A DNA stretch of 21,368 nt from Gammaproteobacteria bacterium (GTDB lineage Bacteria; Pseudomonadota; Gammaproteobacteria; S012-40): contig JAOTSL010000014.1 of NCBI GenBank assembly GCA_029864945.1, forward strand, positions 1-21,368, read 5' to 3'. Under the pieces are notes generated by a model, which saw nothing but the letters and a program-made list of their open reading frames with translations, did not search any database and was not told the DNA's origin. A program made the position numbers and the translations under genes. Position 1 is the stretch's first letter; every line of letters begins with the position of its first letter. Below are positions 7,014 to 16,259 of the stretch, piece after piece.

Positions 7014-7574
7014 TTAATTTTCTTTACTTTCCAACTCAACTAAATCTGCTAATTCAGCAATTGAAAGCACCTCTTCCAATTGCAGCAAAACCACAAATTT
7101 CCCAGAGAGCTTACCCATTCCTAAAATAAAATCCGTGCGGATATCAGAACCAAATTGAGGCGGAGCGGCAATATTATCAGCAGCAATATCCAAGACTTCA
7201 TCTACCTCATCTACCACAAAACCAATATCAACCACTTCATCATCGATAGACTTCATTTCCACAATAATAATACAGGTACGTTTGGTTACCTGGCTAGCCT
7301 CCTTACCTAAACGGATTGCTAAATCAATAACGGGTACAACATTACCCCGTAGATTAATCACACCTCTCAAGTACTTTGGTGTAAGCGGCACACGAGTAAT
7401 AGCACCATATTCGATAATTTCCTGAATATAATCAATTTCAGAACCGTAGACATCACCATTAACATTAAACGTCAGGTACTTTGCCGATTGATCAAGCATT
7501 TCATTAATATCGTCCTGGTCAACAACATGTGCCGCTTGATCATGTTCAGGTGAAACAATTTGCTGTTCTGTCAT
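7014..7574 (-). CDS. cheW: CheW coupling protein (first copy)
   Basis: This 186-residue scaffold links receptors to CheA in the cytoplasmic array. After a 30-residue acidic N-terminal extension, the CheW domain runs from KYLTFNVNGDVYGSEI through GVINLRGNVVPVIDLAIRLG to GFVVDEVDEVLDI and the C-terminal LSGKFVVLLQLEEVLS. The extension is absent from the second CheW. AGGAA lies 5-6 nt before the ATG. The gene lies 35 nt after the large receptor gene and 21 nt before cheR, inside the operon. Confidence 0.96.
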   Translation of the reverse strand: MTEQQIVSPEHDQAAHVVDQDDINEMLDQSAKYLTFNVNGDVYGSEIDYIQEIIEYGAITRVPLTPKYLRGVINLRGNVVPVIDLAIRLGKEASQVTKRTCIIIVEMKSIDDEVVDIGFVVDEVDEVLDIAADNIAAPPQFGSDIRTDFILGMGKLSGKFVVLLQLEEVLSIAELADLVELESKEN

Positions 7575-7609
7575 ATGTATTCCTATTAAAGACCGTGTCG
7601 TATTTTAAA

Positions 7610-10096
7610 TTAGTCAAATTTTACAAAGTCAGCTTCATCTATCGAACCATCATAAGCAGACTTAGACTTACTGCTTACCACTTTTTTTGCCCCTGATATT
7701 TCCACACCTGAAATTGCAGTGGTTTCCACTGGCTTTAATTGATGCGGTTTAGTGGGCGATTTCCGTGCAACTTCGGCTTGCGGTTTATTGACCTCTTTTT
7801 GTATAACTGAGGCCTTCGACTTATTAACCGTTTTTTGTATAACTGCGGGCTTCGATTTATTGGCCTCTTTTTGTATAACTACATCTTCTTTCTGTAATTT
7901 AAAAAAACCAACAATCGTCCTCAACTCAGCAACTTGAGACAACATTTCTTCTGCCGTTGATGCAAGCTCTTCAGATGATGAGGCACCATTTTGTGCGCCA
8001 GAATCAAGCTGCCCCATTGCCTCATTGACCTGACGAACACCTGTAGCCTGCTCATTGGACGCTGCATTAATTTCCTGAACGAGCTCGGCTGTTCTTTGAA
8101 TACCCGGTACAATTTCAGAAATCAACGAACCTGCTGTCTCGGCAATTTTTACACTGTTGCTTGCCAGATCACTTATTTCTTGAGAAGACACCTGACTTCT
8201 TTCTGCCAGCTTTCGTACCTCATCAGCAACCACCGCAAATCCTTTTCCGTGCTCACCGGCCCGCGCCGCTTCAATCGCCGCATTTAAAGCGAGTAAATTA
8301 GTTTTGTAAGCTATATCTTCGATAACTCCAATTTTTGACGCTATTTGCTTCATTGCATCAACTGTTTCCACTACTGCAGCACCGCCTTCTTCTGCCTGAA
8401 CTGCCGCGGCTGATGCAATTTTATTTGTTTCTTCTGCATTTTCCGTGTTTTGTGAAATCGATGCAGTCATTTGCTCCAGAGAGGCGCTGGTTTCTTCCAC
8501 ACTGGACGCCTGTTCACTTGCTGAAGAACTAAGACTTTGTGCGGTATCACTGACTTGCTGAGAAGCCAGTGCAATATTTTGAGATCCATTTTTCACTTCA
8601 ACTAGTACATTTTGTATTCTCGAGATAAAACCATTTATGGAATCCGACGTTAAACCAATTTCGTCTTTAGCAAACTCGGGCAGGCGGTATGTTAAGTCTC
8701 CATCACCATCCCGCAAGTCATCAACGGCCTGCCTCATTATCGTCATCGGACGGGTAATAAAATATCGGGAAAACATAATCGAGAAAAGAGCAACCAAGGC
8801 AAGTACAATAACTGAAATGATAGCAATATCATTGCGAAGCTCATAAACAGCTCGATGCGCTTCATCAGAATCGATTTCACTCATCATCACCCATTGCATG
8901 TCAGCTATATTTAATGGTTTATACGATGACAAAATATTTACATTACGATAATCAACGATCATGACAGTATCTGTTTTTCCATCAACAGCTGCTTTAGTCG
9001 CATCTGTCTTAATCGATTGCAAGCCAATTGCGCTACCATATCTTTTTAAATCGTCTATAACCTCCCTAGCAGTACCGATCTTTTTCATCATCTCTAAATA
9101 ACCGGCTTTGTCTTCCAGCATAAAACGTGATTCACTTCGCAGCTTAAAGTCGCTACCTACAATATAAGTCTCACCACTTTCACCCAGACCAATTTCGGAC
9201 CACTTCCCGTGACTCGTCATGATATTACTAATTTTTTCTAATGGCATTTGAAATACCAATACGCCTATATTATTTTCACCATCAAAGATAGGTGAGGCAA
9301 TAAAAGAAGATTGTGCGTTATACGATGGCTTATAAGGTGAAAAATCCTCTAAACTGACAAAACCCGGTGTTTTAGCATTTTTAGCCTTTTTAAAAACACG
9401 TGCCAAATTACTATCCCGGTAAGGACCATCCATTAAAGATGTCGCATAATCTACTTCCTTAAACACGCTATAAACAACATGTCCTGTCTGGCTATCAATG
9501 AGAAAAATGTCGTACAAACCAAACTTTTCAAGGTAATTCCTAATTCGTGGATGATATTCTTTATGATGATCATTATATGTGCTTTTAACATTTGCACTGT
9601 TCAATAGGTGTTTTGAGCCAGTAGGATTGGAATTAGCTGTTATATAAGCATGTTGTAAAATTTGTGTTTTAACATCTGCTGGAAAAAACTGGCGAACAGA
9701 TGCTGGTTTTTTTAAATTTTTATTAAGCCGAGGTAAAAATTCTTTTTTATACGTATTTCGAAGTTGACTATTGTTAGCGTCAAGTTGACTGTAATCGATT
9801 CCAGATTCATCTTGGATATTTTGAAAAGAACGAGAAAAACTCTTCAATGCATCAATAATCATTCGACTTTCAGAAAACGTCTCTACTTGTGAACGGATCT
9901 GAGAAAAATAATTTTCAATCTCTTCGGATTTAACTTCGCGTATTGCTGTAAGCTTATTAAAAGCCTCCTCTTCAAGCGCGGTATTCGCAATATTGTAACT
10001 GATAGTCGCAATTAACGAGATTGCAAAAATGCATGAGACCATAAATCCAGTCAATACTTTTGTACCCAACTTCATATTTGCGAATAATGTAAACAT
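7610..10096 (-). CDS. Methyl-accepting chemotaxis protein with large Cache-type periplasmic domain and CheR tether
   Basis: This is an inner-membrane chemoreceptor of 828 residues. TM1 is about 13-33, the periplasmic ligand-binding region about 35-423, and TM2 about 424-443. HAMP runs about 446-498 and the signalling hairpin about 510-725, with the tip LLALNAAIEAARAGEHGKGF (601-620). The periplasmic part, with GLYDIFLID (193-201), VVYSVFKEVDYATSL (207-221) and a membrane-proximal QWVMMSEID, fits a double-Cache sensor. The ligand cannot be told. After the hairpin comes an unusual tail of about 100 residues with three 12-residue repeats of VIQKxxNKxxA type (739-774). It ends in DFVKFD, matching the x-aromatic-x-x-aromatic motif that docks CheR/CheB. 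TAGGGA precedes the ATG. It lies between cheA and cheW. Confidence 0.95.
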   Translation of the reverse strand: MFTLFANMKLGTKVLTGFMVSCIFAISLIATISYNIANTALEEEAFNKLTAIREVKSEEIENYFSQIRSQVETFSESRMIIDALKSFSRSFQNIQDESGIDYSQLDANNSQLRNTYKKEFLPRLNKNLKKPASVRQFFPADVKTQILQHAYITANSNPTGSKHLLNSANVKSTYNDHHKEYHPRIRNYLEKFGLYDIFLIDSQTGHVVYSVFKEVDYATSLMDGPYRDSNLARVFKKAKNAKTPGFVSLEDFSPYKPSYNAQSSFIASPIFDGENNIGVLVFQMPLEKISNIMTSHGKWSEIGLGESGETYIVGSDFKLRSESRFMLEDKAGYLEMMKKIGTAREVIDDLKRYGSAIGLQSIKTDATKAAVDGKTDTVMIVDYRNVNILSSYKPLNIADMQWVMMSEIDSDEAHRAVYELRNDIAIISVIVLALVALFSIMFSRYFITRPMTIMRQAVDDLRDGDGDLTYRLPEFAKDEIGLTSDSINGFISRIQNVLVEVKNGSQNIALASQQVSDTAQSLSSSASEQASSVEETSASLEQMTASISQNTENAEETNKIASAAAVQAEEGGAAVVETVDAMKQIASKIGVIEDIAYKTNLLALNAAIEAARAGEHGKGFAVVADEVRKLAERSQVSSQEISDLASNSVKIAETAGSLISEIVPGIQRTAELVQEINAASNEQATGVRQVNEAMGQLDSGAQNGASSSEELASTAEEMLSQVAELRTIVGFFKLQKEDVVIQKEANKSKPAVIQKTVNKSKASVIQKEVNKPQAEVARKSPTKPHQLKPVETTAISGVEISGAKKVVSSKSKSAYDGSIDEADFVKFD
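7773..7885 (-). repeat. 36-bp in-frame tandem repeat in the receptor C-terminal tail
   Basis: Two full 36-bp units (7792-7827 and 7828-7863) are flanked by partial ones at 7773-7791 and 7864-7885. They encode the 12-residue repeats with consensus VIQKxxNKxxA in the linker between the signalling hairpin and the terminal pentapeptide. Copy number sets the tether length without breaking the frame. Confidence 0.85.
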
Positions 10097-10135
10097 TTTA
10101 AATCCCTACTAAAATCTATGTATAAAAAATCTAAA

Positions 10136-12325
10136 TTAATGCAAAGTTGCGCTACTCTGAGCAGGCGAATTCCCAGTATCAATGTGAGAAACTCGCGTTG
10201 CACGCTGAATCAAGTTTGGTACATCTAATATAACAGCGACCTGACCACTACCTAATATTGTTGCTCCACTAATACCACGCAGGCTTTTTAGTATCTTACC
10301 CATCGGTTTAATCACGGTCTGCAACTCACCGAGTAATTCATCAACAACAAATCCGGCCTTTCGATTACCCTGCTTCACAACCACAATACTTTTATGAATA
10401 GACTCAGCTCCCTCTTCTTTGAAGTAGTCTCGTAAGTTCAAAAACGGCAATACTTCACCGCGTAAATTAATGTAACCTTGTGCGGTGTTATCATTATCCA
10501 TGTTTGATAAATCGATACACTCATGCACCATATCCAGTGGAATAACATATGAGGAATCACCAACTTTAACCAAAAAGCCATCGATAATTGCCAAGGTCAG
10601 TGGCAAACGTATGCTCACTTTTGAGCCCTGGCCTGGGTCTGAGTCAATATCAACAGTGCCTCGAAGTGCTTCTATATTTTTATTAACAACATCCATCCCA
10701 ACACCTCGACCGGAAAGATTTGTAATCGTTTCCGCTGTAGAAAAACCAGCTTCAAACACTAATCGGTAAACCTCGTGGTCCGTGATTATCTGTGACTCAG
10801 TAATTAAATTTTTCTCCAGTGCTTTAGCTAGTATTCTATCCCGATCAAGCCCCTTACCATCATCTTCTACTTCAATTACGATATAACCCGCATCATGATA
10901 GGCATTTAATGTCAGATGGCCTACGGCATCTTTTCCCTTGCTTTCTCTATCTTCAGCAGATTCAATACCATGATCCATCGCGTTACGCACCAAATGCATT
11001 AGCGGGTCAGCGATTTTCTCAACAACGGTTTTATCTAGCTCGGTTTCCGCGCCTTTAATGGTTAACTTAATGTCTTTTCCAAGCTCTCGGCTCACATCTC
11101 TTACAACTCGCTTAAAGCGGTTAAACGTTTCACCCACTTGTACCATGCGTAAATTCAATGCATTATCACGAATATTCTCAACCAGACGGCTCATACCAGA
11201 CATCGATTCAATTAACTGCTCATCACCCAAACGTGTCGCCACCATATTTGTCGTTGCACCAGCAATGACGAGCTCACCAACCAGATTAATCAATGCATCG
11301 AGTTTTTCTGCATCGACACGTAAAATAGTTTGTGGCTTAACAACACTTTGAGTCTCGGTTTGTTTATTCAGGGCTGCTTCTACAACTTCAGGATGTACCG
11401 CCTTGTTTTCTACTAGCACTTCACCTATAAGAGTGGGTTTTGAAGACTCATCCGGTGTTTCAACCTGGCTATTTAGCGCATTTCCTAATTCGGCTTCTGA
11501 TATCGCCCCACTAGCTACTAGTATTTCACCCAGCCTCATATTTTCCTCAGGTAACGAATTTATTAATTCAGCGTAATGTGTAATTGAAGCCCGAGGTGGC
11601 AATATATATAGAAGACACATCTCTTTCACGAACTCAAAAGATTGTTCTATTTTTTGCTTATCTACATCTGTGTCATAAACTATTTCGAATCCCAAATAAT
11701 TACTTTCAGGGTTAAATTTTTCATCCAATACTAACTCATCATAAATGGTTATCAGTTTGACAATATCGCCCATTTTTTTTAAATAGCTGAAAAATGAAAG
11801 TGGATCCATGCCGTGTTCTAAAACATCTTTATCAAATCTCAACGAAATATGCCAATAGTTAGACTCAACGGTATCATCAGCCACAGACTCACTTACACTC
11901 TCGATAACATTTGAACTTGATTCAACCTGTGTCTCGGCAACCACACCTAAAAATGTGTTTAACTGAGCTAATAATTCATTTTCCCTAACCTTATCCTCAG
12001 CCACCATCTCCTGCTCATTCATAGCCAAATCAATCAGTACTTTAGTATGATCCATGCTTTCCAATAACAGCGCTACAAGATCACCTGTAATATTAATTTC
12101 ATTTGCTCTGACTTTATCTAATACGCTTTCTGCAACATGAGTAAAACTGACTATGTCATCATATCCGAATACGCCGGAAGTACCTTTGATCGTATGCATA
12201 GCCCTGAATATCGCATTTATCTGGTCTACGTCTTCGGGGTTAGATTCAAGTATAAGTAATGCTTCTTCCATATCTGTCAAAAGATCATTACATTCTAGCT
12301 GAAAGGTTTCCTGTGGATTGCTCAT
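10136..12325 (-). CDS. cheA: CheA, chemotaxis histidine kinase with MshEN-like tandem motif
   Basis: CheA autophosphorylates under receptor control and passes phosphate to CheY and CheB. Across 729 residues I see P1/HPt with phospho-His44 in RAMHTIKGTSG, then a P2-like domain (about 157-245). Two copies of an LGE-type 24-residue motif follow at 264-287 and 299-322. P3 dimerisation is about 333-400. The P4 kinase region has HLVRNAMDHGIE (444-455), DDGKGLD (488-494), GFSTA (527-531) and GRGVGMDVV (539-547). P5, the CheW-like domain, is about 575-712. All catalytic boxes are intact. The tandem motif matches the family pattern RLGxxL-x10-LxxxLxxQ seen in c-di-GMP-binding MshEN domains; the second copy is less exact. 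The start has AAAAGG upstream, 15 nt after the STAS gene. Confidence 0.97.
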   Translation of the reverse strand: MSNPQETFQLECNDLLTDMEEALLILESNPEDVDQINAIFRAMHTIKGTSGVFGYDDIVSFTHVAESVLDKVRANEINITGDLVALLLESMDHTKVLIDLAMNEQEMVAEDKVRENELLAQLNTFLGVVAETQVESSSNVIESVSESVADDTVESNYWHISLRFDKDVLEHGMDPLSFFSYLKKMGDIVKLITIYDELVLDEKFNPESNYLGFEIVYDTDVDKQKIEQSFEFVKEMCLLYILPPRASITHYAELINSLPEENMRLGEILVASGAISEAELGNALNSQVETPDESSKPTLIGEVLVENKAVHPEVVEAALNKQTETQSVVKPQTILRVDAEKLDALINLVGELVIAGATTNMVATRLGDEQLIESMSGMSRLVENIRDNALNLRMVQVGETFNRFKRVVRDVSRELGKDIKLTIKGAETELDKTVVEKIADPLMHLVRNAMDHGIESAEDRESKGKDAVGHLTLNAYHDAGYIVIEVEDDGKGLDRDRILAKALEKNLITESQIITDHEVYRLVFEAGFSTAETITNLSGRGVGMDVVNKNIEALRGTVDIDSDPGQGSKVSIRLPLTLAIIDGFLVKVGDSSYVIPLDMVHECIDLSNMDNDNTAQGYINLRGEVLPFLNLRDYFKEEGAESIHKSIVVVKQGNRKAGFVVDELLGELQTVIKPMGKILKSLRGISGATILGSGQVAVILDVPNLIQRATRVSHIDTGNSPAQSSATLH

Positions 12326-12340
12326 TAAAATAATGCCTTT

Positions 12341-12655
12341 TTATTGGGTACTGGAATCTGTATGATTAAACACGTTATTAAGATTATACAACTCGAATAC
12401 GTCTTGAGTTTTTTCACTAAGACTACCAATATTGAATTCTTTCTTATTCTTATTGCTCAATAACTTTGCTCTCAATAAAACCTGATAGCAGCTAGTATCC
12501 AGTTCACTGACGTTAGACAAATCAACATCGATACATTGGTATTTATTTAAATAACTGCTGATTTCCTGATTGAATTTATCGGCTACATAAATTGTTAAAT
12601 CCCCGTCAAGCGCAATATCAATCGAATTTTCATCTTCTTTAATCACTGAAATCAT
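12341..12655 (-). CDS. STAS-domain protein (anti-sigma-antagonist fold)
   Basis: This is a small soluble STAS-domain protein of 104 residues. The pattern fits: a first strand, ALDGDLTIYVADKF, the core strand CIDVDLSNVSELDTSCYQVL, and a C-terminal helix after NIGSLSEKTQDVFEL. Ser55 in DTSC is at the place of the phosphorylatable Ser of SpoIIAA (DSSG), but the Gly that normally follows is Cys. No anti-sigma kinase is seen nearby. It sits between cheY and cheA with short gaps, a placement found in several gammaproteobacterial chemotaxis operons, where its role is not settled. A scaffold or modulator in the chemosensory complex is more likely than sigma-factor control. Confidence 0.88.
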   Translation of the reverse strand: MISVIKEDENSIDIALDGDLTIYVADKFNQEISSYLNKYQCIDVDLSNVSELDTSCYQVLLRAKLLSNKNKKEFNIGSLSEKTQDVFELYNLNNVFNHTDSSTQ

Positions 12656-12673
12656 AATTTCACCACTGGCAAT

Positions 12674-13042
12674 TTATGGGGCAATAAGTTGAGAAACAGC
12701 ATCAAGCATTTGATCTGGTTTAAATGGCTTTACCATCCATGCTTTTACACCGGCAGCCTTTCCTCGCTCTTTCATATCAGCACCGGACTCAGTCGTTAAC
12801 ATAATTATCGGCGTAAATTTGTAGCTTGGATTTTCTTTAATTTTGGTCACCATAGTTAACCCATCCATATTCGGCATATTGACGTCACTTATTATTAAGT
12901 TGACTTTTTGGCCTGACAATTTATCTAGCCCGTCCTGCCCATCACACCCTTCAATCACCTCGTATCCTGCGCCCTTGAGCGCAATTGCAATTACTTGTCT
13001 TAAAGATGCTGAATCATCCACAATTAAAATCGTCTTAGCCAT
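12674..13042 (-). CDS. cheY: CheY response regulator
   Basis: This 122-residue single receiver domain is the likely phosphate acceptor from the CheA of this operon. Residues of the active site are all present: Asp9 and Asp10 (IVDDS), phospho-acceptor Asp53 (LIISDVNMPNMDG), Thr83/Thr84 (MLTTE) and Lys105 (MVKPF). The VNMPNMDGL and TTESGADMKERGKAAG segments are typical of CheY proteins of accessory chemosensory operons. GGAG lies 7 nt before the ATG. It is followed by the STAS gene after 18 nt. No CheZ or other phosphatase is seen in the window, so the target (flagellar motor or another output) cannot be decided. Confidence 0.95.
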   Translation of the reverse strand: MAKTILIVDDSASLRQVIAIALKGAGYEVIEGCDGQDGLDKLSGQKVNLIISDVNMPNMDGLTMVTKIKENPSYKFTPIIMLTTESGADMKERGKAAGVKAWMVKPFKPDQMLDAVSQLIAP

Positions 13043-13082
13043 TTTTTTCTCCGAGCTCTATTTCTATAAATAATTATATATT

Positions 13083-14291
13083 TTAAAAAAATTCAAGGTT
13101 GCCATTACTTGTCTTGGCAGCACTAATTCCGTTGTGAATATTCCTTTCTTCATCCGTCGTATAACTATTGGACAGTTGATTAATAAAGGCGTTTTTATCA
13201 GTAATATGATCAGGGTTTTCTAATCGCATTTTCTCTTCATCATTGAGAAATTGAACAAACTGATTTAAAGATGTAATTGAATGCTCCAGAATTTGACTAA
13301 CCCTATCCTGAAATTGCATTGAAACTAAAATATCATTAACCTCTTCAGCAATACCGGAACTTTCCTTACTCAATATATCCGTCGAAAATGATAATCCATC
13401 GGTTATAAAGCGAAGGTTTTTCATAACATCTTTAATCACTTCTTTACCCTGGCTTTCCTGAACAAGGTCTTCATCCATATTTGTCATTGCTTTGCTTAAT
13501 GTCTCTTCCACCGTCTTACTAAACGAACTAACCGTGACAGAAATTTTACTTCCCGTTTCGCCCGACATATGTGAAAGCGTACGAACTTCGTCTGCAACAA
13601 CCGCAAAACCTCGACCGGACTCACCTGCTCTTGCAGCTTCGATTGCTGCATTTAATGCGAGTAAATTTGTCTGCGATGCAATATTTTCTACCGACTGAGC
13701 CATTTCTCGCAAGTCCCCAGTACCTTCCACCAGCACATGTAATTGCCCAAGTGATTGCCTGCGAGACTCCATACTGTCTGTTATTTGTTGCACCAATAGC
13801 TCTAGTTGTGATTGACTGTTATCGAATACGGCATTCATACCGACATCTTCTTCACCAGATATCATAGCTACAGATCTTGCCGCATCCATTGAACTTGAGA
13901 GTCGCTCTACAATTTTTGCAAACCTCGCTGACATTTCAGAAACAGCCTCATCTAACTGGGCGCGGCTATTTTCAATCTGTTTTGTTACCAACTTAACAAC
14001 TTCATCTGCCAATAGTGCATTAACTGAATTACGCGCCAATTCTTTTGATGTAGATTCTGCTACAGATAGCTCATACTCAATTGATTCACGGTTAGTTTTT
14101 ATTTTGCTACCAAATGCTCCTTCGTTTTTAGCGCACACGACAACACCAACTAGCATTGACAGAACAAAAGCACACGCCGCAAATACCTGATGCTCAAGCG
14201 AGTCGCCCAGTAACAGAAGTACCCATGCCTGAACAGCACCGTAAACTCCAAACCCAAGAAGGGTTTTTATATTACTTTTAATCAAGAGCAT
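13083..14291 (-). CDS. Membrane-anchored chemoreceptor with no periplasmic domain
   Basis: This methyl-accepting protein has two adjacent N-terminal membrane helices (about residues 8-28 and 36-56 of a 402-residue protein) joined by only a few residues, so no periplasmic sensor. The rest is cytoplasmic coiled coil with the tip NLLALNAAIEAARAGESGRG. There is no HAMP pattern. It ends in NLEFF, which lacks the aromatic residue at the second place of the strict CheR tether. I chose ATG 14291, with AAGGA about 10 nt upstream; the frame extends to GTG 14333, which has no good site. It is the first gene of the cheY-STAS-cheA operon, 40 nt before cheY. It may sense membrane or cytoplasmic cues. Length and layout resemble receptors that begin similar operons in marine gammaproteobacteria, as I recall them. 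Confidence 0.87.
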   Translation of the reverse strand: MLLIKSNIKTLLGFGVYGAVQAWVLLLLGDSLEHQVFAACAFVLSMLVGVVVCAKNEGAFGSKIKTNRESIEYELSVAESTSKELARNSVNALLADEVVKLVTKQIENSRAQLDEAVSEMSARFAKIVERLSSSMDAARSVAMISGEEDVGMNAVFDNSQSQLELLVQQITDSMESRRQSLGQLHVLVEGTGDLREMAQSVENIASQTNLLALNAAIEAARAGESGRGFAVVADEVRTLSHMSGETGSKISVTVSSFSKTVEETLSKAMTNMDEDLVQESQGKEVIKDVMKNLRFITDGLSFSTDILSKESSGIAEEVNDILVSMQFQDRVSQILEHSITSLNQFVQFLNDEEKMRLENPDHITDKNAFINQLSNSYTTDEERNIHNGISAAKTSNGNLEFF

Positions 14292-14333
14292 AACCTTTTT
14301 ATCCTTGAAGTTTGATGGCCGTTCCCCAACCAC

Positions 14334-14608
14334 TAACTATTCGCTACTTTTAAAGTCCTTCACGAAACTGCGCGAAGTATACTAACGATAACAGCCTGGA
14401 CTTATTCATCAAAAATATATACAAGCCAAAAACTTTTAATTTATTACATTTCATCAATTTTTTCTTGCGAATACATTGACCTTTTTGTTTTAAATAATTA
14501 ATCCTAGAGTCCCCTTACTAATCTAGTCTGCTTGTTATTTCGTGACAATTTTAGATACTCATTCACATCACTTATACATAGCGGGCTACTATCGAATAGC
14601 ATTATCTG
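14334..14608. other. AT-rich intergenic region upstream of the chemotaxis operon
   Basis: No gene fits in these 275 nt. The promoter of the cheY/cheA operon (minus strand) is expected here, but I could not assign a convincing sigma-70 or sigma-28 pair. One 7-bp imperfect hairpin (CTTCGCG and CGTGAAG around CAGTTT, with one G-T pair) lies about 25-45 nt upstream of the extended GTG start, within the presumed leader. Confidence 0.4.
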
Positions 14609-16192
14609 TTAAGCCGCACCAGTTAATTTGAAGTAAGCCACCATCACCTGCAACTCTTGAGTTTGCGAACCTAACTCTTCGGAGGTAGCAGCTAACTCTT
14701 CAGATGCCGCTGCATTTGTCTGAGAAACAGTGTCCAATTGGCGTATGGCCATGTTAATCTGGCTAACACCCGAAGACTGCTCACTTGTCGCTGCTGAGAT
14801 TTCCTGAACTAAATTTGCCGTTTTCTGAATGTTAGGTACTAATTCATTCAATACAGTCCCAGCCCTCTCAGCGGTATCAACACTTGATCTGGATAAATCA
14901 TTTATCTCCTGCGCAGATAACTGACTACGTTCAGCTAGTTTTCGTACTTCATCCGCAACAACAGCGAAGCCTTTACCATGCTCACCGGCACGGGCAGCCT
15001 CTATTGCTGCGTTTAATGCCAGCAAATTAGTTTTATAGGCAATATCTTCAATTAAAACAATTTTTTCTGCTATTTGTTTCATTGCGGTAACCGTATCATT
15101 TACCGCATCACCACCTTGTGAGGCTTCAGTAGCGGCGAGAGTTGCTATATCATCCGTGGCTTTTGAATTATCTGCATTCTGGTCTATAGACGAAGACATT
15201 TCTTCAAGTGATGCTGACACCTCTTCAATATTCGCTGCCTGCTCCGTCGAACCCTGACTTAAACTTTGAGCTGTTGCACTTACCTGGGTGGTAGCACTAC
15301 CGATATTAACTACAGATACCTGTACCTCTTGCATTACTCCGTCTATACGTTCGATAAAGCCATTAAACGCCTCAGCGGTTTCTCCAATTTCATCCTTACC
15401 AAACTTAATATTTGATAACCTCTGAGTTAAGTCACCTTCAGCTAGCTCAAGTGACACAGCCAACATAGCCTGTAATGGTAAGGTAATTTGGCGCACAATA
15501 ACGTAAGATAGAAATAAAAGAATAAACAATGTAATTACAGCCACGATACTGATTACGGTGAATGCATTTTGTGCATCTTGCTCTACTTTTAACGTTCGCT
15601 CTTCAGTCATAGCTTCAATTGTCTTGAGGAAGCTTTCCATATGTTCAATTAAATTGGTTTCTTCATGTTCCGCACTCTCACCTTGAGCAATTGCCTCTGA
15701 TATTTTACCAGCCTCGAAGAGAGTGAAAATTTGGACTGTATGTTTTTCATAACTTTCAGTTTCATGTTCTATTTTTGTCAATTCTTCCCTAAGCTCGGTA
15801 AAATGTTTTTTATTTTCCTCCGATTTAGCAGAGATAATCTCTTCATCTAACAGCTCTTCACCATGCTTTATTTCACGAAGTATTTCCGCGCCGGCTTCAC
15901 TAAATTTCTTTTCTGTCTCTTTAAAAGCTTCTTGAGCTTTATGACTTGCGGCCATGACTTCACCGTGCCTAAGCGCCCTTTCTAAATAAACACCCAGTTT
16001 TACTTGATGCTCGGTTATATTGGTTACCAACTTTGCGAGCGGCATGTCTTTTTCCACAATCTCTTTAATTTCGCCTTCTATAGAATTTATATCTACCAAC
16101 GACAAAATTGATACTGACATCAGTGCGAATAGCGAAATCCCACTTAACAGCCATATTTTGTAACTCACTTTTAGATTTAACATCCAATTCAT
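14609..16192 (-). CDS. Methyl-accepting chemotaxis protein with helical-bundle periplasmic domain
   Basis: This is a classical transmembrane chemoreceptor of 527 residues. TM1 is about 12-32. The periplasmic region of about 180 residues is strongly helical and charged, rich in Glu and Lys, consistent with a four-helix-bundle sensor. TM2 is about 211-233, HAMP about 234-290, and the signalling hairpin has the tip LLALNAAIEAARAGEHGKGF, identical in this stretch to that of the Cache-type receptor at 7610-10096, so both should join the same array. It ends in YFKLTGAA with no CheR tether. GGAG precedes the ATG by 9 nt. The gene follows the double carbonic anhydrase by 67 nt on the same strand with no terminator between them, so shared transcription is likely. 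The ligand is unknown; bicarbonate or pH is a context-based guess only. Confidence 0.95.
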   Translation of the reverse strand: MNWMLNLKVSYKIWLLSGISLFALMSVSILSLVDINSIEGEIKEIVEKDMPLAKLVTNITEHQVKLGVYLERALRHGEVMAASHKAQEAFKETEKKFSEAGAEILREIKHGEELLDEEIISAKSEENKKHFTELREELTKIEHETESYEKHTVQIFTLFEAGKISEAIAQGESAEHEETNLIEHMESFLKTIEAMTEERTLKVEQDAQNAFTVISIVAVITLFILLFLSYVIVRQITLPLQAMLAVSLELAEGDLTQRLSNIKFGKDEIGETAEAFNGFIERIDGVMQEVQVSVVNIGSATTQVSATAQSLSQGSTEQAANIEEVSASLEEMSSSIDQNADNSKATDDIATLAATEASQGGDAVNDTVTAMKQIAEKIVLIEDIAYKTNLLALNAAIEAARAGEHGKGFAVVADEVRKLAERSQLSAQEINDLSRSSVDTAERAGTVLNELVPNIQKTANLVQEISAATSEQSSGVSQINMAIRQLDTVSQTNAAASEELAATSEELGSQTQELQVMVAYFKLTGAA

Positions 16193-16259
16193 TTCAATTC
16201 ACTCCGTGGTATTTAATTACTAACTTTATTTAATACGATCTTAGGTCTAAAAAAACCAA

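Noticed and set aside
7773..7885. CRISPR-like repeat array
   Set aside because: The repeats are directly adjacent, have no unique spacers and keep the receptor reading frame.
8335..8532. Plus-strand frame opposite the receptor signalling domain
   Set aside because: Shadow of the highly conserved MCP coding sequence.
14334..14608. Sigma-28 type flagellar promoter for the chemotaxis operon
   Set aside because: No match to TAAAGTTT with a properly spaced GCCGATAA was found upstream of the receptor genes.
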